From Ignatzschineria cameli (lineage in GTDB: Bacteria > Pseudomonadota > Gammaproteobacteria > Cardiobacteriales > Wohlfahrtiimonadaceae): a stretch of DNA of 64,000 nt. How positions within the stretch are numbered: position 1 is the first letter of the stretch; each line of letters starts with the position of its first letter. A program made the position numbers and the translations under genes. The stretch lies in NCBI RefSeq assembly GCF_003121895.1, contig NZ_QEWW01000005.1, positions 33,815 through 97,814 on the forward strand, in the 5' to 3' direction. The notes under the pieces are model-generated. The model saw nothing but the letters and a program-made list of their open reading frames with translations, was not told the DNA's origin and searched no databases. Positions 18,963 through 28,152 of the stretch are shown one piece after another.

Positions 18963-19745
18963 ATGTTAAAAAAATTAATTATTAGTAGTTCCCTACTATT
19001 TGCTACGCAAGTAATGGCTCAAGATGTCATTAAAATAGGGATCGAAGGCTCTTACCCTCCTTTTAGTTACATCTCTGAAAATCAGACAATTGAAGGATTT
19101 GAACCTGATCTAGCAAAATTATTTTGCGAAAAGATGGAACAGAAATGTGACATTGTTCAAGTGGACTTTGATGCTTTAATCCCTTCTTTAAACACTAAAC
19201 GTATCGATGCGATCTTAGCGTCAATGTCAATTACAGATACTCGTAAAAAGGCGATTAACTTTAGTAACAAGTATTACCAAACACCTGCAAGATTCGTCAT
19301 TCCCGTAGGTAAGAGTATCGACATTACCGATGAAGGTTTAAAAGGGAAAAAGATCGGTGTTCAAAGTGGTACAATCCATGAGATCTATATGAATGATAAA
19401 TATCGTAGATCCGCAGATGTTCGCAGTTATCGTAGTTTAGATGAAGCAATGATGGATCTTGAAACAGGACGAATAGATCTAGTCTTTGCTGATGTTGTAC
19501 CGTTAGATATCGGTTATCTGAAAGAAGATTATGCAGGAAAAATTGAATTTATAGGACCTGCCTTTTTTGATGAAGAGTGGTTAGGAGAAGGTGTTGGTGT
19601 CGGTCTTCGTAAATCAGATACTGAACTTTTAGAGCGTTTCAATAAAGCGATTCAAACAACTCGTGAAGATGGCTCTTATAAAGCGGTTGAAGCAAAATAT
19701 TTCGATTATGATGTTTATGGGGATGCCCCTGAGAAAGGGCAATAG
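18963..19745 (+). CDS. Periplasmic amino acid-binding protein (HisJ/ArtJ type)
   Basis: Solute-binding component of a polar/basic amino acid ABC importer. Residues 1-19 are a Sec signal peptide (MLKKLIISSSLLFATQVMA, cleavage before QD). The mature part starts IKIGIEGSYPPFSY and carries the family-3 signature GFEPDLAKLFCEKM, then TDTRKKAINFSNKYYQTPARFV and GVGVGLRKSD. At 260 residues it is the LAO/His-binding size. No permease or ATPase gene is nearby, so it must use one encoded elsewhere. Start ATG with TTAGAGG upstream; a terminator follows. Confidence 0.88.
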   Translation: MLKKLIISSSLLFATQVMAQDVIKIGIEGSYPPFSYISENQTIEGFEPDLAKLFCEKMEQKCDIVQVDFDALIPSLNTKRIDAILASMSITDTRKKAINFSNKYYQTPARFVIPVGKSIDITDEGLKGKKIGVQSGTIHEIYMNDKYRRSADVRSYRSLDEAMMDLETGRIDLVFADVVPLDIGYLKEDYAGKIEFIGPAFFDEEWLGEGVGVGLRKSDTELLERFNKAIQTTREDGSYKAVEAKYFDYDVYGDAPEKGQ

Positions 19746-19780
19746 AGCTCTATTGATTCAAATGAGTCTTAATCGATAGA

Positions 19781-19808
19781 AAGAGTTAGTTGAAAACTAG
19801 CTCTTTTT
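19781..19808 (+). terminator. Terminator after the binding-protein gene
   Basis: AAGAGTTAGT/ACTAGCTCTT stem with one G-U, GAAAA-type loop, then T7. Confidence 0.82.
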
Positions 19809-20103
19809 TTATTTTTTAACCTTTTATTTTTTTCAGCTTTTTTAGTCTTTCGAGACTTTCCAGATTTTTTAGATTTTTTAAGTCTTCTTAAACGATCTGA
19901 TCAAAAAAGAATAGAGTTGCACTGATGTGGTAAGATCATTACTCTAGTCAATTGCGTCTTACCTATGTAAGACTCTCTAAAATATTGATGAAGATATTGA
20001 TTATTCACGACTTATGACTGCTGATCGGTATTTTTTTAAGAGAGATCGATCCTTAATTTACCCATCTTCTCTGTAATTTTCTCTGTAATTGGATTTAGCT
20101 ACA
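19809..20103 (+). other. aroA upstream region
   Basis: T-rich start followed by mixed sequence. No ORF, leader peptide or attenuator is evident. It probably holds the aroA promoter. Confidence 0.35.
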
Positions 20104-21390
20104 ATGATGAAACTGAATTTACCTCAAATAAGCGCAGCTGCTGGTTCGGTCACCATTCCTGGCTCGAAAAGTATCTCAAATCGAATTTTACTTTTAGCCG
20201 CATTAACAGAGGGGATGACAACCATTATCAATCTTCTAGAAAGTGATGATACTGAGAGAATGTTGGAAGCATTAAGTACTCTAGGAGTCGATATTGTTGA
20301 GAAGGATCCGGTTGCGCGTATCTTTGAGGTAAGAGGAAGCAATAGTGGATTTCCCAATAAGTGCGCGACACTCTTTTTAGGTAATGCCGGAACCGCTTTT
20401 CGCTCATTAACTGCCGCTGTAGCACTCAATCAAGGGGAGTATGAATTAACGGGAATTCCAAGAATGCATGAGCGACCGATCAAAGATCTTGTCGATGCCT
20501 TGCGTGCATTAGGAGGGAATGTTGAATACCTTGAAAATGAGGGATATCCTCCACTGAAGATCGGTAAGGGAAACTTTACAGCCGAGAGAATCTCCATTAA
20601 AGGGGATGTTTCAAGTCAATACTTAACGGCACTACTAATCGCATTACCGCTCTTAAAAAGGGAGATCACCATCGATATTGAGGGGGTTTTAATCTCAAAA
20701 CCCTATATTGAGATCACCCTAACGCTGTTACGCCAATTTGGGATTGAGATTAATCATCATCACTACCAATCATTTATGATTCCTGCCGATGGAACCTTTG
20801 TAACGCCGGGAACATTCTTTGTTGAGAGCGATGCCTCAAGTGCTTCTTACTTTTTAGCTTTAGGGGCATTAGCGGGACCATTAACGGTTAAAGGGGTCGG
20901 AACTGCATCGATTCAGGGAGATATCCGTTTTGTCGATGCGCTTATTGCGATGGGGGCAGAGGTTAAATGGGGAGAGAATGAGATCTTTGTCTCAAGGCCT
21001 CAAAAAGGCTCTTTAAGAGGAATTGATCTTGATTGTAACCACATTCCTGATGCAGCGATGACTTTGGCAATTTTGGCCGTTTTTGCCAAAGGTAAGACCA
21101 TATTACGCAATATCGGTAGCTGGCGTGTGAAGGAGACCGATCGAATTGCGGCGATGGCGACAGAATTGACAAAAGTGGGGGTCAAGGTAGAAGAGGGTGA
21201 GGATTATTTAGTGATCTATCCACAGGAGACGATTACGCCCAATATAGAGATAGAGACCTATGATGATCATCGTATCGCTATGTGTTTTTCACTGCTTTCG
21301 CTTAAAGCGCCGATCACAATTTTAGATCCGCAATGTGTTGATAAGACTTTCCCGACCTACTTTGAACTCTTTTCTCAAGTTACCAAGTAG
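20104..21390 (+). CDS. aroA: 3-phosphoshikimate 1-carboxyvinyltransferase (EPSP synthase)
   Basis: Joins PEP to shikimate-3-phosphate in chorismate synthesis. Motifs are PGSKSISNR near the N-terminus, LFLGNAGTAFRSLTAA, the second-domain SDASSASYFLALGA, and KETDR and DDHRIAMCFSL at the C-terminus. I use ATG 20104; an in-frame TTG at 20089 is possible, and neither has a strong ribosome site. The result is about 428 residues (E. coli 427). It probably leads an operon with gspG and truC (gaps 21 and -1 bases). The coding strand is clearly G-rich (20221-20340: 33 G, 16 C). Confidence 0.95.
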   Translation: MMKLNLPQISAAAGSVTIPGSKSISNRILLLAALTEGMTTIINLLESDDTERMLEALSTLGVDIVEKDPVARIFEVRGSNSGFPNKCATLFLGNAGTAFRSLTAAVALNQGEYELTGIPRMHERPIKDLVDALRALGGNVEYLENEGYPPLKIGKGNFTAERISIKGDVSSQYLTALLIALPLLKREITIDIEGVLISKPYIEITLTLLRQFGIEINHHHYQSFMIPADGTFVTPGTFFVESDASSASYFLALGALAGPLTVKGVGTASIQGDIRFVDALIAMGAEVKWGENEIFVSRPQKGSLRGIDLDCNHIPDAAMTLAILAVFAKGKTILRNIGSWRVKETDRIAAMATELTKVGVKVEEGEDYLVIYPQETITPNIEIETYDDHRIAMCFSLLSLKAPITILDPQCVDKTFPTYFELFSQVTK

Positions 21391-21411
21391 ATTTTAGCGA
21401 GGTCTCTTAAG

Positions 21412-21852
21412 ATGTTTAAACATACATTTAAAACGGTCTATAAACAGGGATTTTCGCTTGTTGAGTTGATGATATTAACGGTCATTGGGGCGATTTTAAT
21501 CATTATGTTTTCACAAAACATTTTGGAAATAAATGATGAATCGAAGCGTGTTAAGGTTAAGCAAAACTTACGCTCAATAGAGGGCGCTTTGGCGGTATTT
21601 CGAGATGATTTTTATCGCTATCCTACAACGGAAGAGGGGTTATCGATCCTTCTTTATTCTTCACAAGATGATCGTTGGAACGGCCCTTATCTTCGGGAAG
21701 AGATCTTGTTTGATCCTTGGGGCGCCTCCTATCTTTACGAAGCTTCAGAGCAAAATTATCAAATTATGACCTATGGTGCAGATGGCAAGCGCGGGGGCAA
21801 AGGGCTCAATAGCGATATTACTCAGCGCCGTGGTGAGGGGATTGAATCATAA
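21412..21852 (+). CDS. gspG: Type II secretion major pseudopilin GspG-like protein, isolated
   Basis: A pseudopilin of 146 residues. A short leader ends KQG|FSLVEL with Glu at +5, the prepilin peptidase site, followed by a hydrophobic helix (LMILTVIGAILIIMF). The GspG C-terminal block is present: YPTTEEGL, WNGPYL, FDPWGASYLY and GADGKRGGKG. The last holds the calcium-site loop of the family. No other gsp gene is in the window. It sits between aroA and truC, overlapping truC by one base, so it is co-transcribed with housekeeping genes. A complete secretion system elsewhere is needed for function. Confidence 0.87.
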   Translation: MFKHTFKTVYKQGFSLVELMILTVIGAILIIMFSQNILEINDESKRVKVKQNLRSIEGALAVFRDDFYRYPTTEEGLSILLYSSQDDRWNGPYLREEILFDPWGASYLYEASEQNYQIMTYGADGKRGGKGLNSDITQRRGEGIES

Positions 21853-22667
21853 TGGATCAACCTAAATTTGGTCAGCAAGCGGGTCATCGAGTGCTACTGC
21901 CGGAAAAGAGTGCAGAGACCCCATTAGAGATCCTCTATCAAGATGACTTTTTAATTGCGATTAATAAGCCAAGTGGTTGGTTTGTTCATCGCTCTCTGCT
22001 TGATCCTAAAGTTACAACGATTGTATTGCAGCATTTGCGAGATCAAGTGGGAGCCTACCTCTATCCGGTTCATCGCTTAGATCGGCCAACGTCCGGAGTT
22101 CTCTGTTTTGCTTTTGATCAAGCGAGTGCGCGTTCTTTAGGAGAGCAATTTATGGCGCACTCAGTGCAAAAGGAGTATCTTGCGCTTGTTCGTGGATATG
22201 TTGAGCAGACGGGCGTGATCGATTCCCCCCTCTCTTTTATTCGAGATAAGATTGCCGATCGAGACCGTGGGGAGATTGAAGATCAAGAGGCTGTCACTTT
22301 TTATCAACCGCTTGCTCAATGTGAGATAGAGTTATCCACAGGGAAATACCCAACCTCTCGTTACTCTCTGCTCTCATTATCGCCGACGACCGGAAGAAAA
22401 CATCAATTACGGCGACACATGAATCATTTTTCACACCCGATTGTGGGAGATACTACTTATGGTGACTTACGGCATAATAGGCTCTTTAGAGAGCATTATG
22501 ATGTTGATCGACTTCTGTTACATGCTTATCGTGTGACCTTAGATCATCCTAAAAGTGGTCAACCTGTAACAATCACCGCGCCTTTGGATAAGCTGTGGAT
22601 AACTCTGTTGACAAGGTTGGGATGGGATCCCTCTACAATTGGTAACAGATCCAGCGATAATTCTTAA
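21852..22667 (+). CDS. truC: tRNA pseudouridine(65) synthase TruC
   Basis: RluA-family enzyme that makes pseudouridine 65 in tRNA-Ile1 and tRNA-Asp. The catalytic Asp77 lies in HRLDRPTSG. INKPSGWFVHRSLLD, KIADR, TTGRKHQLRRHM and YGDLRHNR are close to E. coli TruC rather than RluC or RluD. The 271 residues lack an S4 domain, as expected for TruC. An unusual 26-residue N-terminal extension precedes the LEILYQDD start of E. coli TruC. The coding sequence contains two perfect DnaA boxes (22332-22340 and 22594-22602). TAATG overlap with gspG. Confidence 0.9.
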   Translation: MDQPKFGQQAGHRVLLPEKSAETPLEILYQDDFLIAINKPSGWFVHRSLLDPKVTTIVLQHLRDQVGAYLYPVHRLDRPTSGVLCFAFDQASARSLGEQFMAHSVQKEYLALVRGYVEQTGVIDSPLSFIRDKIADRDRGEIEDQEAVTFYQPLAQCEIELSTGKYPTSRYSLLSLSPTTGRKHQLRRHMNHFSHPIVGDTTYGDLRHNRLFREHYDVDRLLLHAYRVTLDHPKSGQPVTITAPLDKLWITLLTRLGWDPSTIGNRSSDNS

Positions 22668-22906
22668 AAATGATCTTTTGATATCTACTTTTGATATCTA
22701 GAGTGATAGAGAGTTATTGAGAAAAAGAGGCTGAATGTTGCCGGGTTCTGCCCCTTCACTCTCCTAATAATTGCGTTCCCGCAAGTCTCATGATCTTAGC
22801 GATTACTTAGGAACTAAGTGTGCTGATTTACACGGATGCCGTGGTAATGAGAACAAAAATAGTGAGTTCCTGTGGTTCGAAAAACTTTCTTGTGGGTTGA
22901 AATAAA
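22668..22906. other. Gap between convergent truC and MFS genes
   Basis: Positions 22731-22860 have a higher GC content than the surroundings, with short complementary pieces (TTGCG/CGCAA at 22770-22783; CACGG/CCGTGG near 22830-22843). It may be a structured RNA or a decayed element. I cannot name it. Confidence 0.3.
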
Positions 22907-22935
22907 AAAGATCTACCATTGGATAGATCTTTTGT
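22907..22935. terminator. Bidirectional terminator between truC and MFS gene
   Basis: AAAAGATCTACC/GGATAGATCTTTT stem with short loop, with T runs in both directions. Confidence 0.82.
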
Positions 22936-22959
22936 TGATTGAGATTGTAAAAGAGAAAT

Positions 22960-24174
22960 CTAATCGAGAATCTTTCCTTTTGTCTCGGGAATTAAGAAGA
23001 TAAAGGAGAGCGCCGAAAGAAGATAAACCCCTGAAATAAGGCTCAATGCATAGCTAATATCATGTTTCATTGCTAATGTACCGATAATGACCGGTGCAAA
23101 GCCGGCAATACCACGACCTAGGTTGAAGATAATATTTTGCGCTGAAGAGCGAGCTTCTGTTGGATAGTGTTCAGAGAGAAGCGCTCCATACCCCCCCATC
23201 ATGCCATTAACAAAGAACCCTAAAACTGCGCCAAGAAAGAGAAGAACATAGTAGTTTGATTGTTGGAAGTAGATCCAGACAAAAGCCGCACTCACTAAGA
23301 GGAAGAAGATATAGGTTGGACGTCGACCAATCTTGTCAGAAGTTGCCCCAAAGGTAAGTGTACCGATAACCATCCCGATTGTTGTGATAATTGTCCAGAA
23401 GAAGGTACCAGAGAGTGTAAAGTTATGCTCTTTTGCGAGCATCATCGGCATCCAGATCATAATCCCATGAAAGCCAAAGTTTTGAACGCTAGTGGCAATA
23501 ATAAGACCGATTGTCGTTAGTGTTGTCCGTGAATCCTTAAAGAGTGGCTTAATGGAGATCTTATTACGATTTTCCCGCTTAATTTGTAACCAAATCTCCG
23601 GTTCATTTAGATTTCGGCGCGTCCACCAGACTAAAAGTGCCGGTAAAGCACCAATAAGGAACATTCCATGCCAGCCGATATAGGGGGAGAGTAGGCTCAC
23701 TAATGCCGCTAAGACGATCCCCACTTGGAATCCGATCGCAACAACCGCCGTTGCGCGTGAACGTTTATGTGCCGGCCAGGTCTCTGCTACTAAGGTCATC
23801 CCGATTCCAAATTCACCTCCTAATCCTAGGCCAGCAATAAAGCGAAAGAGGGTAAACATCTCAGCACTTGTTGAGATAGCCGCTAAACCGGTAAAGAGAG
23901 AGAAGAGCAGAATTGTCCAGTTAAAGACACGAACGCGACCATACTTATCTGCTAGCATTCCAAAAAAGATACCACCAATCACCGTTCCGATTAAGGTGAT
24001 GGTCTGAATCATGCCACCTTCGGCATCTGTTAATCCAAATTCTGCTTTGATAAGAATCATCGCAAAGGCGAGAATCATAATATCGAGGCCATCCATCGCA
24101 TAGCCTAATGTTGAGGCGAGTAATGTCTTCCGATCACCTTTTTCGATAATCGGTACCTGTGTCTGTTGTTGCAT
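22960..24174 (-). CDS. MFS transporter, carboxylate/aromatic acid:H+ symporter type
   Basis: A 12-helix inner-membrane transporter of 404 residues. TLGYAMDGLDIMILAFA in helix 1 (the DG.D motif) and the loop GMLADKYGRVRVFNWT between helices 2 and 3 place it with the AAHS/sialate-like sugar-acid symporters. RFIAGLGLGGEFGIGMTLVAE in helix 4 is also typical. The substrate is not readable. It is monocistronic and convergent with truC. Start ATG 24174 with AGAAAGGA upstream. Confidence 0.85.
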   Translation of the reverse strand: MQQQTQVPIIEKGDRKTLLASTLGYAMDGLDIMILAFAMILIKAEFGLTDAEGGMIQTITLIGTVIGGIFFGMLADKYGRVRVFNWTILLFSLFTGLAAISTSAEMFTLFRFIAGLGLGGEFGIGMTLVAETWPAHKRSRATAVVAIGFQVGIVLAALVSLLSPYIGWHGMFLIGALPALLVWWTRRNLNEPEIWLQIKRENRNKISIKPLFKDSRTTLTTIGLIIATSVQNFGFHGIMIWMPMMLAKEHNFTLSGTFFWTIITTIGMVIGTLTFGATSDKIGRRPTYIFFLLVSAAFVWIYFQQSNYYVLLFLGAVLGFFVNGMMGGYGALLSEHYPTEARSSAQNIIFNLGRGIAGFAPVIIGTLAMKHDISYALSLISGVYLLSALSFIFLIPETKGKILD

Positions 24175-24344
24175 AAAAGATCCTTTCTGAATGAGTAGGA
24201 GTGGGGAGATTAAAACGGGAAATATTATAGCAAGATCTCACTCGAACGGATAAAAAAGGCGCTATTTTGAGGAGGTGCGAAGGTGAAAATGATATTTTAA
24301 GCTGGAATTTAGAGAAGGAAGGGGCTTAATGATTTCTCTTTTAA

Positions 24345-24404
24345 AAGGAGAGTGTTATGATCTATCCTTTGCAATTTATTGTGGTTCGCAACCATCCCAC
24401 ATGA
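24345..24404 (+). CDS. 15-codon upstream ORF overlapping the preQ1 riboswitch
   Basis: AAGGAG at 24345-24350 stands six bases before ATG 24357. The frame encodes MIYPLQFIVVRNHPT and stops at TGA 24402-24404. Its last seven codons form the first stem and loop of the preQ1 aptamer, so a translating ribosome would unfold it. It contains TAT (Tyr), AAC (Asn) and CAT (His), codons read by queuosine-bearing tRNAs. That count is near chance for 15 codons, and the Asn-His pair is also constrained by the aptamer. The ribosome site is strong; translation is inferred. Confidence 0.5.
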   Translation, partial: KESVMIYPLQFIVVRNHPT

Positions 24405-24414
24405 AAAAACTAGG
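24380..24414 (+). promoter_or_regulatory. preQ1-I riboswitch controlling queF translation
   Basis: P1 stem TGTGG/CCACA (24380-24384 with 24397-24401) encloses the loop TTCGCAACCATC. The A-rich tail TGAAAAAACTAGG follows, whose end runs into the queF ribosome site (TAGGAG). This is the compact class-I aptamer layout (GGTTC..., CC, AAAAAACTA), and queF is a standard target. The tail overlapping the ribosome site argues for translational control. Confidence 0.8.
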
Positions 24415-24422
24415 AGAAAAGA

Positions 24423-24893
24423 ATGACGGATAAAAAAGAGCAGTTAGAAAACTTAACATTATTGGGAAATCAAGCAACAGTCTACCCGACTGAGTATACT
24501 CCCACTATTTTAGAGACCTTTAAGAATGCCCATCCCGGTCGGGAATACTTTGTAAACTTTCATTGTCCTGAGTTTACCACGCTCTGCCCGATGACCAATC
24601 AACCGGATTTTGCCACCATCTATATCTCATATGTCCCCACCATCGAGATGGTAGAGAGCAAATCTTTAAAACTCTATCTCTTTAGCTTCCGTAATCACGG
24701 CTCCTTTCATGAAGATTGTGTCAATATCATTATGGATGATCTAATTGAGCTGATGGATCCGCTCTATATTGAGGTACGGGGAGAATTTACCCCAAGAGGC
24801 GGAATCTCTATCCACCCTTATGCGAATTACGGAAAAGCAGATACTCGATGGGAAGAGATCGCAACTCAGCGTTTAGCTAACTTTCAGTTTTAG
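24423..24893 (+). CDS. queF: NADPH-dependent 7-cyano-7-deazaguanine reductase QueF
   Basis: Reduces preQ0 to preQ1 for tRNA queuosine. This is the short, single-domain type (156 residues, like B. subtilis) rather than the long E. coli form. Cys55 ([11 protein letters not shown]) forms the thioimide, Asp62 is the proton donor, and the ESKS motif (78-81) binds the base or cofactor. The gene is alone, directly downstream of the preQ1 riboswitch, so its product's product feeds back on it. Confidence 0.95.
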   Translation: MTDKKEQLENLTLLGNQATVYPTEYTPTILETFKNAHPGREYFVNFHCPEFTTLCPMTNQPDFATIYISYVPTIEMVESKSLKLYLFSFRNHGSFHEDCVNIIMDDLIELMDPLYIEVRGEFTPRGGISIHPYANYGKADTRWEEIATQRLANFQF

Positions 24894-25827
24894 AGAAAAG
24901 TGCGCTTATAAGTTGCTTTTTTAGCGATTTCAATACTTTTTTATTATTGATTAAATAAAAAGATTATTGAATTAACCTACGATTAAATGCGTTCTTTGTT
25001 GATTATTCATGCTCAATCTAAAATGAATTTCGGAGAAAAAGAGAATCTATTTTAAGATGAATTGGGAATATCGGCAAAATGGGTAAGAGTCATCGCGTTT
25101 CAAATAGATCAACTCTTTTTATAAAATCAATAGATTTGATAATTATTTATACATTCATAAACTTTTTTGTAAAAAGTTATCGCTTTCTTTAAAAATAGAT
25201 ATAAAAAAACAAATCTCTCAAGAGTGGCATTTATACTAACTTTTGAGAGATTTTTTTGTTTCTATAGTAGTTAAAAAAGCGAAAAAAGTAATTTTATAAT
25301 TTGGGAAACGCTATCTCGCTTTGCTATGTTGTACTTAAGGATATGGAAACAGAAAAGAAGAAGAGGAGTGATTGATTGAAGCGGACTTATCGACCAGATA
25401 GAGCCTAAAAGATTAGTCAATACTGAAAGATGATGAAAATAGAGAGAGTAAGGATCAACATTTCTAAAAATCTCTAAATAGAGCCGAGTGATCTCTTAGC
25501 ACTTCAATAGAAGTTTAATAAATATTTATTAAAAATTTTATTAGGATTTTATTTAAGTTTTTATTAAATGTTAATTCAGAATTATTAATATCATCAACAT
25601 CAAAGAGCATCACACAACTGGCATCTATATTTTATATAAAAATATAATCTTTTAGCTTAACTTGAGATATTTCTCCCGCTTCTTTCAAGAAAATAACAAT
25701 GATTAGGATCGATCAAAAAGGCTTAGCGAAGATCTGAGTGTCGATTGAAAGATCTATAAGTCTATAAGAGATAGGTAAAAGGATGTTTATTTTAACCATG
25801 ATGTAGCGATACCAAAGGAGAGTTGTA
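24894..25827. other. 934-base gap between queF and prpB
   Basis: No ORF is credible. A strong terminator-like hairpin sits at 25211-25258, over 300 bases from any upstream gene, and a weaker one (AAGAGT/ACTCTT then T5) lies at 25085-25120. Positions 25500-25600 are very AT-rich (repeated TTTATTAAA). The first half could encode a small RNA ending at 25258. The prpB promoter should lie in the last 200 bases. Confidence 0.4.
25211..25258 (+). terminator. Orphan terminator-like hairpin
   Basis: AAATCTCTCAA pairs with TTGAGAGATTT around a 21-nt loop, then T7. It has no gene directly before it, so it may end an unannotated small transcript. Confidence 0.6.
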
Positions 25828-26712
25828 ATGAGCATAAAAACAGCAGGAGAGAGATTTCGGGAAGCATTAAAAGAGGAATCTCCCCTTCAATTAATGGGAG
25901 TGATCAATGCTAACCATGCACTATTAGCTGAAAGAGCGGGATTTAAATCGATCTATCTTTCTGGTGGTGGCGTGGCAGCGGGATCACTTGGAATTCCAGA
26001 TTTAGGAATTACGACGTTACAAGATGTATTGATCGATATCGATCGCATCACTAATGTGACCGATCTACCCTTAATTGCAGACGCTGATATCGGTTTTGGC
26101 ACTTCCGCTTTCAATGTTGCCCGTACGGTAAAATCCTTCATTAAGGCAGGTGCTGCGGGATTGCATATTGAAGACCAGGTGGGCGCAAAGCGTTGCGGAC
26201 ATCGTCCTAATAAAGAGATTGTCTCTAAAGAGGAGATGGTCGATCGGATTAAAGCGGCCGTAGATGCGAAGACAGACCCCAATTTTATGATTATTGCGCG
26301 TACCGATGCGCTTGCGGTAGAGGGCTTAGAAGCCTCATTAGAGCGAGCGGCTGCTTATATTGAAGCAGGTGCTGATGCGCTCTTTCCCGAAGCGGTAACC
26401 GAGTTGCCAACCTATCGCGATTTTACATCTAAGGTTAATGTTCCGGTTCTTGCGAACATTACTGAATTTGGTCAAACGCCCCTCTTTACGCTCGATGAGT
26501 TAAGAAGTGTTGGAATTGCCATTGCGCTCTATCCACTCTCTGCTTTCCGAGCGATGAATAAGGCGGCAGAAACGGTGTATAACACCATTCGCAAAGAAGG
26601 AACTCAAAAGAGTCTCCTCCCCATGATGCAGACCCGTGACGAACTCTACCAGAGTATTCGTTACTACGATTACGAAAAGCAGCTCGATCAGCTCTTTGCA
26701 TCAAAAAAGTAG
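25828..26712 (+). CDS. prpB: 2-methylisocitrate lyase PrpB
   Basis: Splits 2-methylisocitrate into pyruvate and succinate, the last step of the methylcitrate cycle for propionyl-CoA. The 294 residues match E. coli PrpB (296). The catalytic loop KRCGH is at 121-125, with Mg-site residues in DADIGFG and HIEDQ. KRCGH within a short protein separates it from isocitrate lyase, which is far longer. AAAGGAGAG precedes the ATG. prpC follows 123 bases later, probably in the same unit. Confidence 0.94.
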   Translation: MSIKTAGERFREALKEESPLQLMGVINANHALLAERAGFKSIYLSGGGVAAGSLGIPDLGITTLQDVLIDIDRITNVTDLPLIADADIGFGTSAFNVARTVKSFIKAGAAGLHIEDQVGAKRCGHRPNKEIVSKEEMVDRIKAAVDAKTDPNFMIIARTDALAVEGLEASLERAAAYIEAGADALFPEAVTELPTYRDFTSKVNVPVLANITEFGQTPLFTLDELRSVGIAIALYPLSAFRAMNKAAETVYNTIRKEGTQKSLLPMMQTRDELYQSIRYYDYEKQLDQLFASKK

Positions 26713-26835
26713 TAAAAACAGAGAAAACAGCAAAAAACAATAATAAGTCTACCTCTAGGCATCTGCCTAAAGGGTAGAGCTGTAGAACTGTCACAATTAA
26801 TCACCTATATAAAGAGAATTCCTAGGAGGAAAAAA

Positions 26836-27993
26836 ATGACGACTCAGAATGCGTCCGGCACTTTTCGCCCAAAAAAATCTGTTGCTCTTTCCGGCACGAT
26901 CGCTGGAACTACCGAACTCTGTACCGTTGGTCGAAATGGAAATGAACTCCATTATCGCGGGTACAACATTCTCGATCTTGCTGAGAATTGTGAGTTTGAG
27001 GAGGTTGCCCATCTCTTAATTCATGGGAAGCTTCCCAATGAGAGTGAGTTGCGCCTCTATAAAGAGAAACTGCAAGCATTAAGAGGACTCCCCGTCTCGA
27101 TGCGTAAAGCATTAGAGACATTACCGATGTCAGTTCATCCCATGGATGTATTACGTACAGGCGTCTCCCTATTAGGTTGTATCTCTCCTGAAAAGGATGA
27201 TCATAATACTGCAGGCGCAAAGGATATTGCCGATCGCCTCATCGCGTCACTTAGCTCGATGTTGCTCTATTGGTATCACTATAGTCATAACGGCGTTCGT
27301 ATCGAATTAGAGAGTAAGGAAGATTCGATCGGAGGATACTTTCTCCATCTTCTTCATGGAAAGAGGCCTAAAAAGTCTTGGGTGAAAGCGATGCACGCTT
27401 CCTTGATACTCTATGCTGAGCATGAATTTAATGCCTCCACCTTTACTGCTCGCGTGATTGCCGGAACAAACTCCGATATCTACTCTGCTATTACCGGGGC
27501 CATTGGCGCCTTGAGAGGCCCTAAACATGGTGGTGCGAATGAAGTTGCGTTCGATATACAGCAACGTTATGACTCGCCTGATGAGGCAGAAGCCGATATT
27601 CTCGAGCGACTTGCTAATCGAGAAATAGTGATCGGTTTTGGTCACCCTGTTTATACAGTTGCAGATCCTCGCCATGAGGTGATTAAGCGAATCTCTTATG
27701 ATCTCTCCCAAGAGGCGGGAACTTTACGAATGTATGATATTGCAGATCGTATCGAAGAGGTGATGCAAAATCACAAAAATATGTTCCCCAATCTAGATTG
27801 GTTCTCTGCTGTCTCCTATCACATGATGGGGGTGCCGACAGCGATGTTTACTCCACTGTTTGTTATCTCTCGTTCAGCGGGTTGGGCAGCACATATCTTA
27901 GAACAACGAAAAGATAATAAGATCATTCGCCCAGGAGCTGAATATACCGGTCCAGAAGAGTTGCGTTTTATCCCCATTGAAGAGCGGGAGTAA
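26836..27993 (+). CDS. prpC: 2-methylcitrate synthase PrpC
   Basis: Condenses propionyl-CoA with oxaloacetate. It has the citrate-synthase fold with the catalytic His in [15 protein letters not shown] and [14 protein letters not shown]. The 385 residues and the lack of the N-terminal extension of GltA (see 55517-56794) fit methylcitrate synthase, as do its neighbours prpB and prpD. Start ATG with CTAGGAGG eight bases upstream. A separate true citrate synthase is in the window. Confidence 0.93.
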   Translation: MTTQNASGTFRPKKSVALSGTIAGTTELCTVGRNGNELHYRGYNILDLAENCEFEEVAHLLIHGKLPNESELRLYKEKLQALRGLPVSMRKALETLPMSVHPMDVLRTGVSLLGCISPEKDDHNTAGAKDIADRLIASLSSMLLYWYHYSHNGVRIELESKEDSIGGYFLHLLHGKRPKKSWVKAMHASLILYAEHEFNASTFTARVIAGTNSDIYSAITGAIGALRGPKHGGANEVAFDIQQRYDSPDEAEADILERLANREIVIGFGHPVYTVADPRHEVIKRISYDLSQEAGTLRMYDIADRIEEVMQNHKNMFPNLDWFSAVSYHMMGVPTAMFTPLFVISRSAGWAAHILEQRKDNKIIRPGAEYTGPEELRFIPIEERE

Positions 27994-28058
27994 ATGTAGT
28001 GTATCTCTTTAAGAGTTTGACGTTACAAGATTAACGTTGAGAGGTTAATGATAAAAGG

Positions 28059-28152
28059 AGTGTGGAGTTCAAGATCGATTTTATACCCATAAGTTGACTC
28101 ATGCGGGGGTAGAGAGCCACTTATGATCGGCCACAGAGCTCCACACTTTTTT
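28059..28152 (+). terminator. Large structured terminator or small RNA after prpC
   Basis: Outer arms AGTGTGGAGTTC (28059-28070) and GAGCTCCACACT (28136-28147, one G-U) are followed by T6. The 65-nt interior contains another stem, CATAAGT (28088-28094) with ACTTATG (28119-28125). It ends prpC transcription and separates it from prpD. The size and nested stems also suit a small RNA that carries its own terminator. Confidence 0.7.

Noticed and set aside
26486..27220. Long reverse-strand frames over prpB/prpC
   Set aside because: They are antisense shadows of well-supported genes with no ribosome sites or family features.
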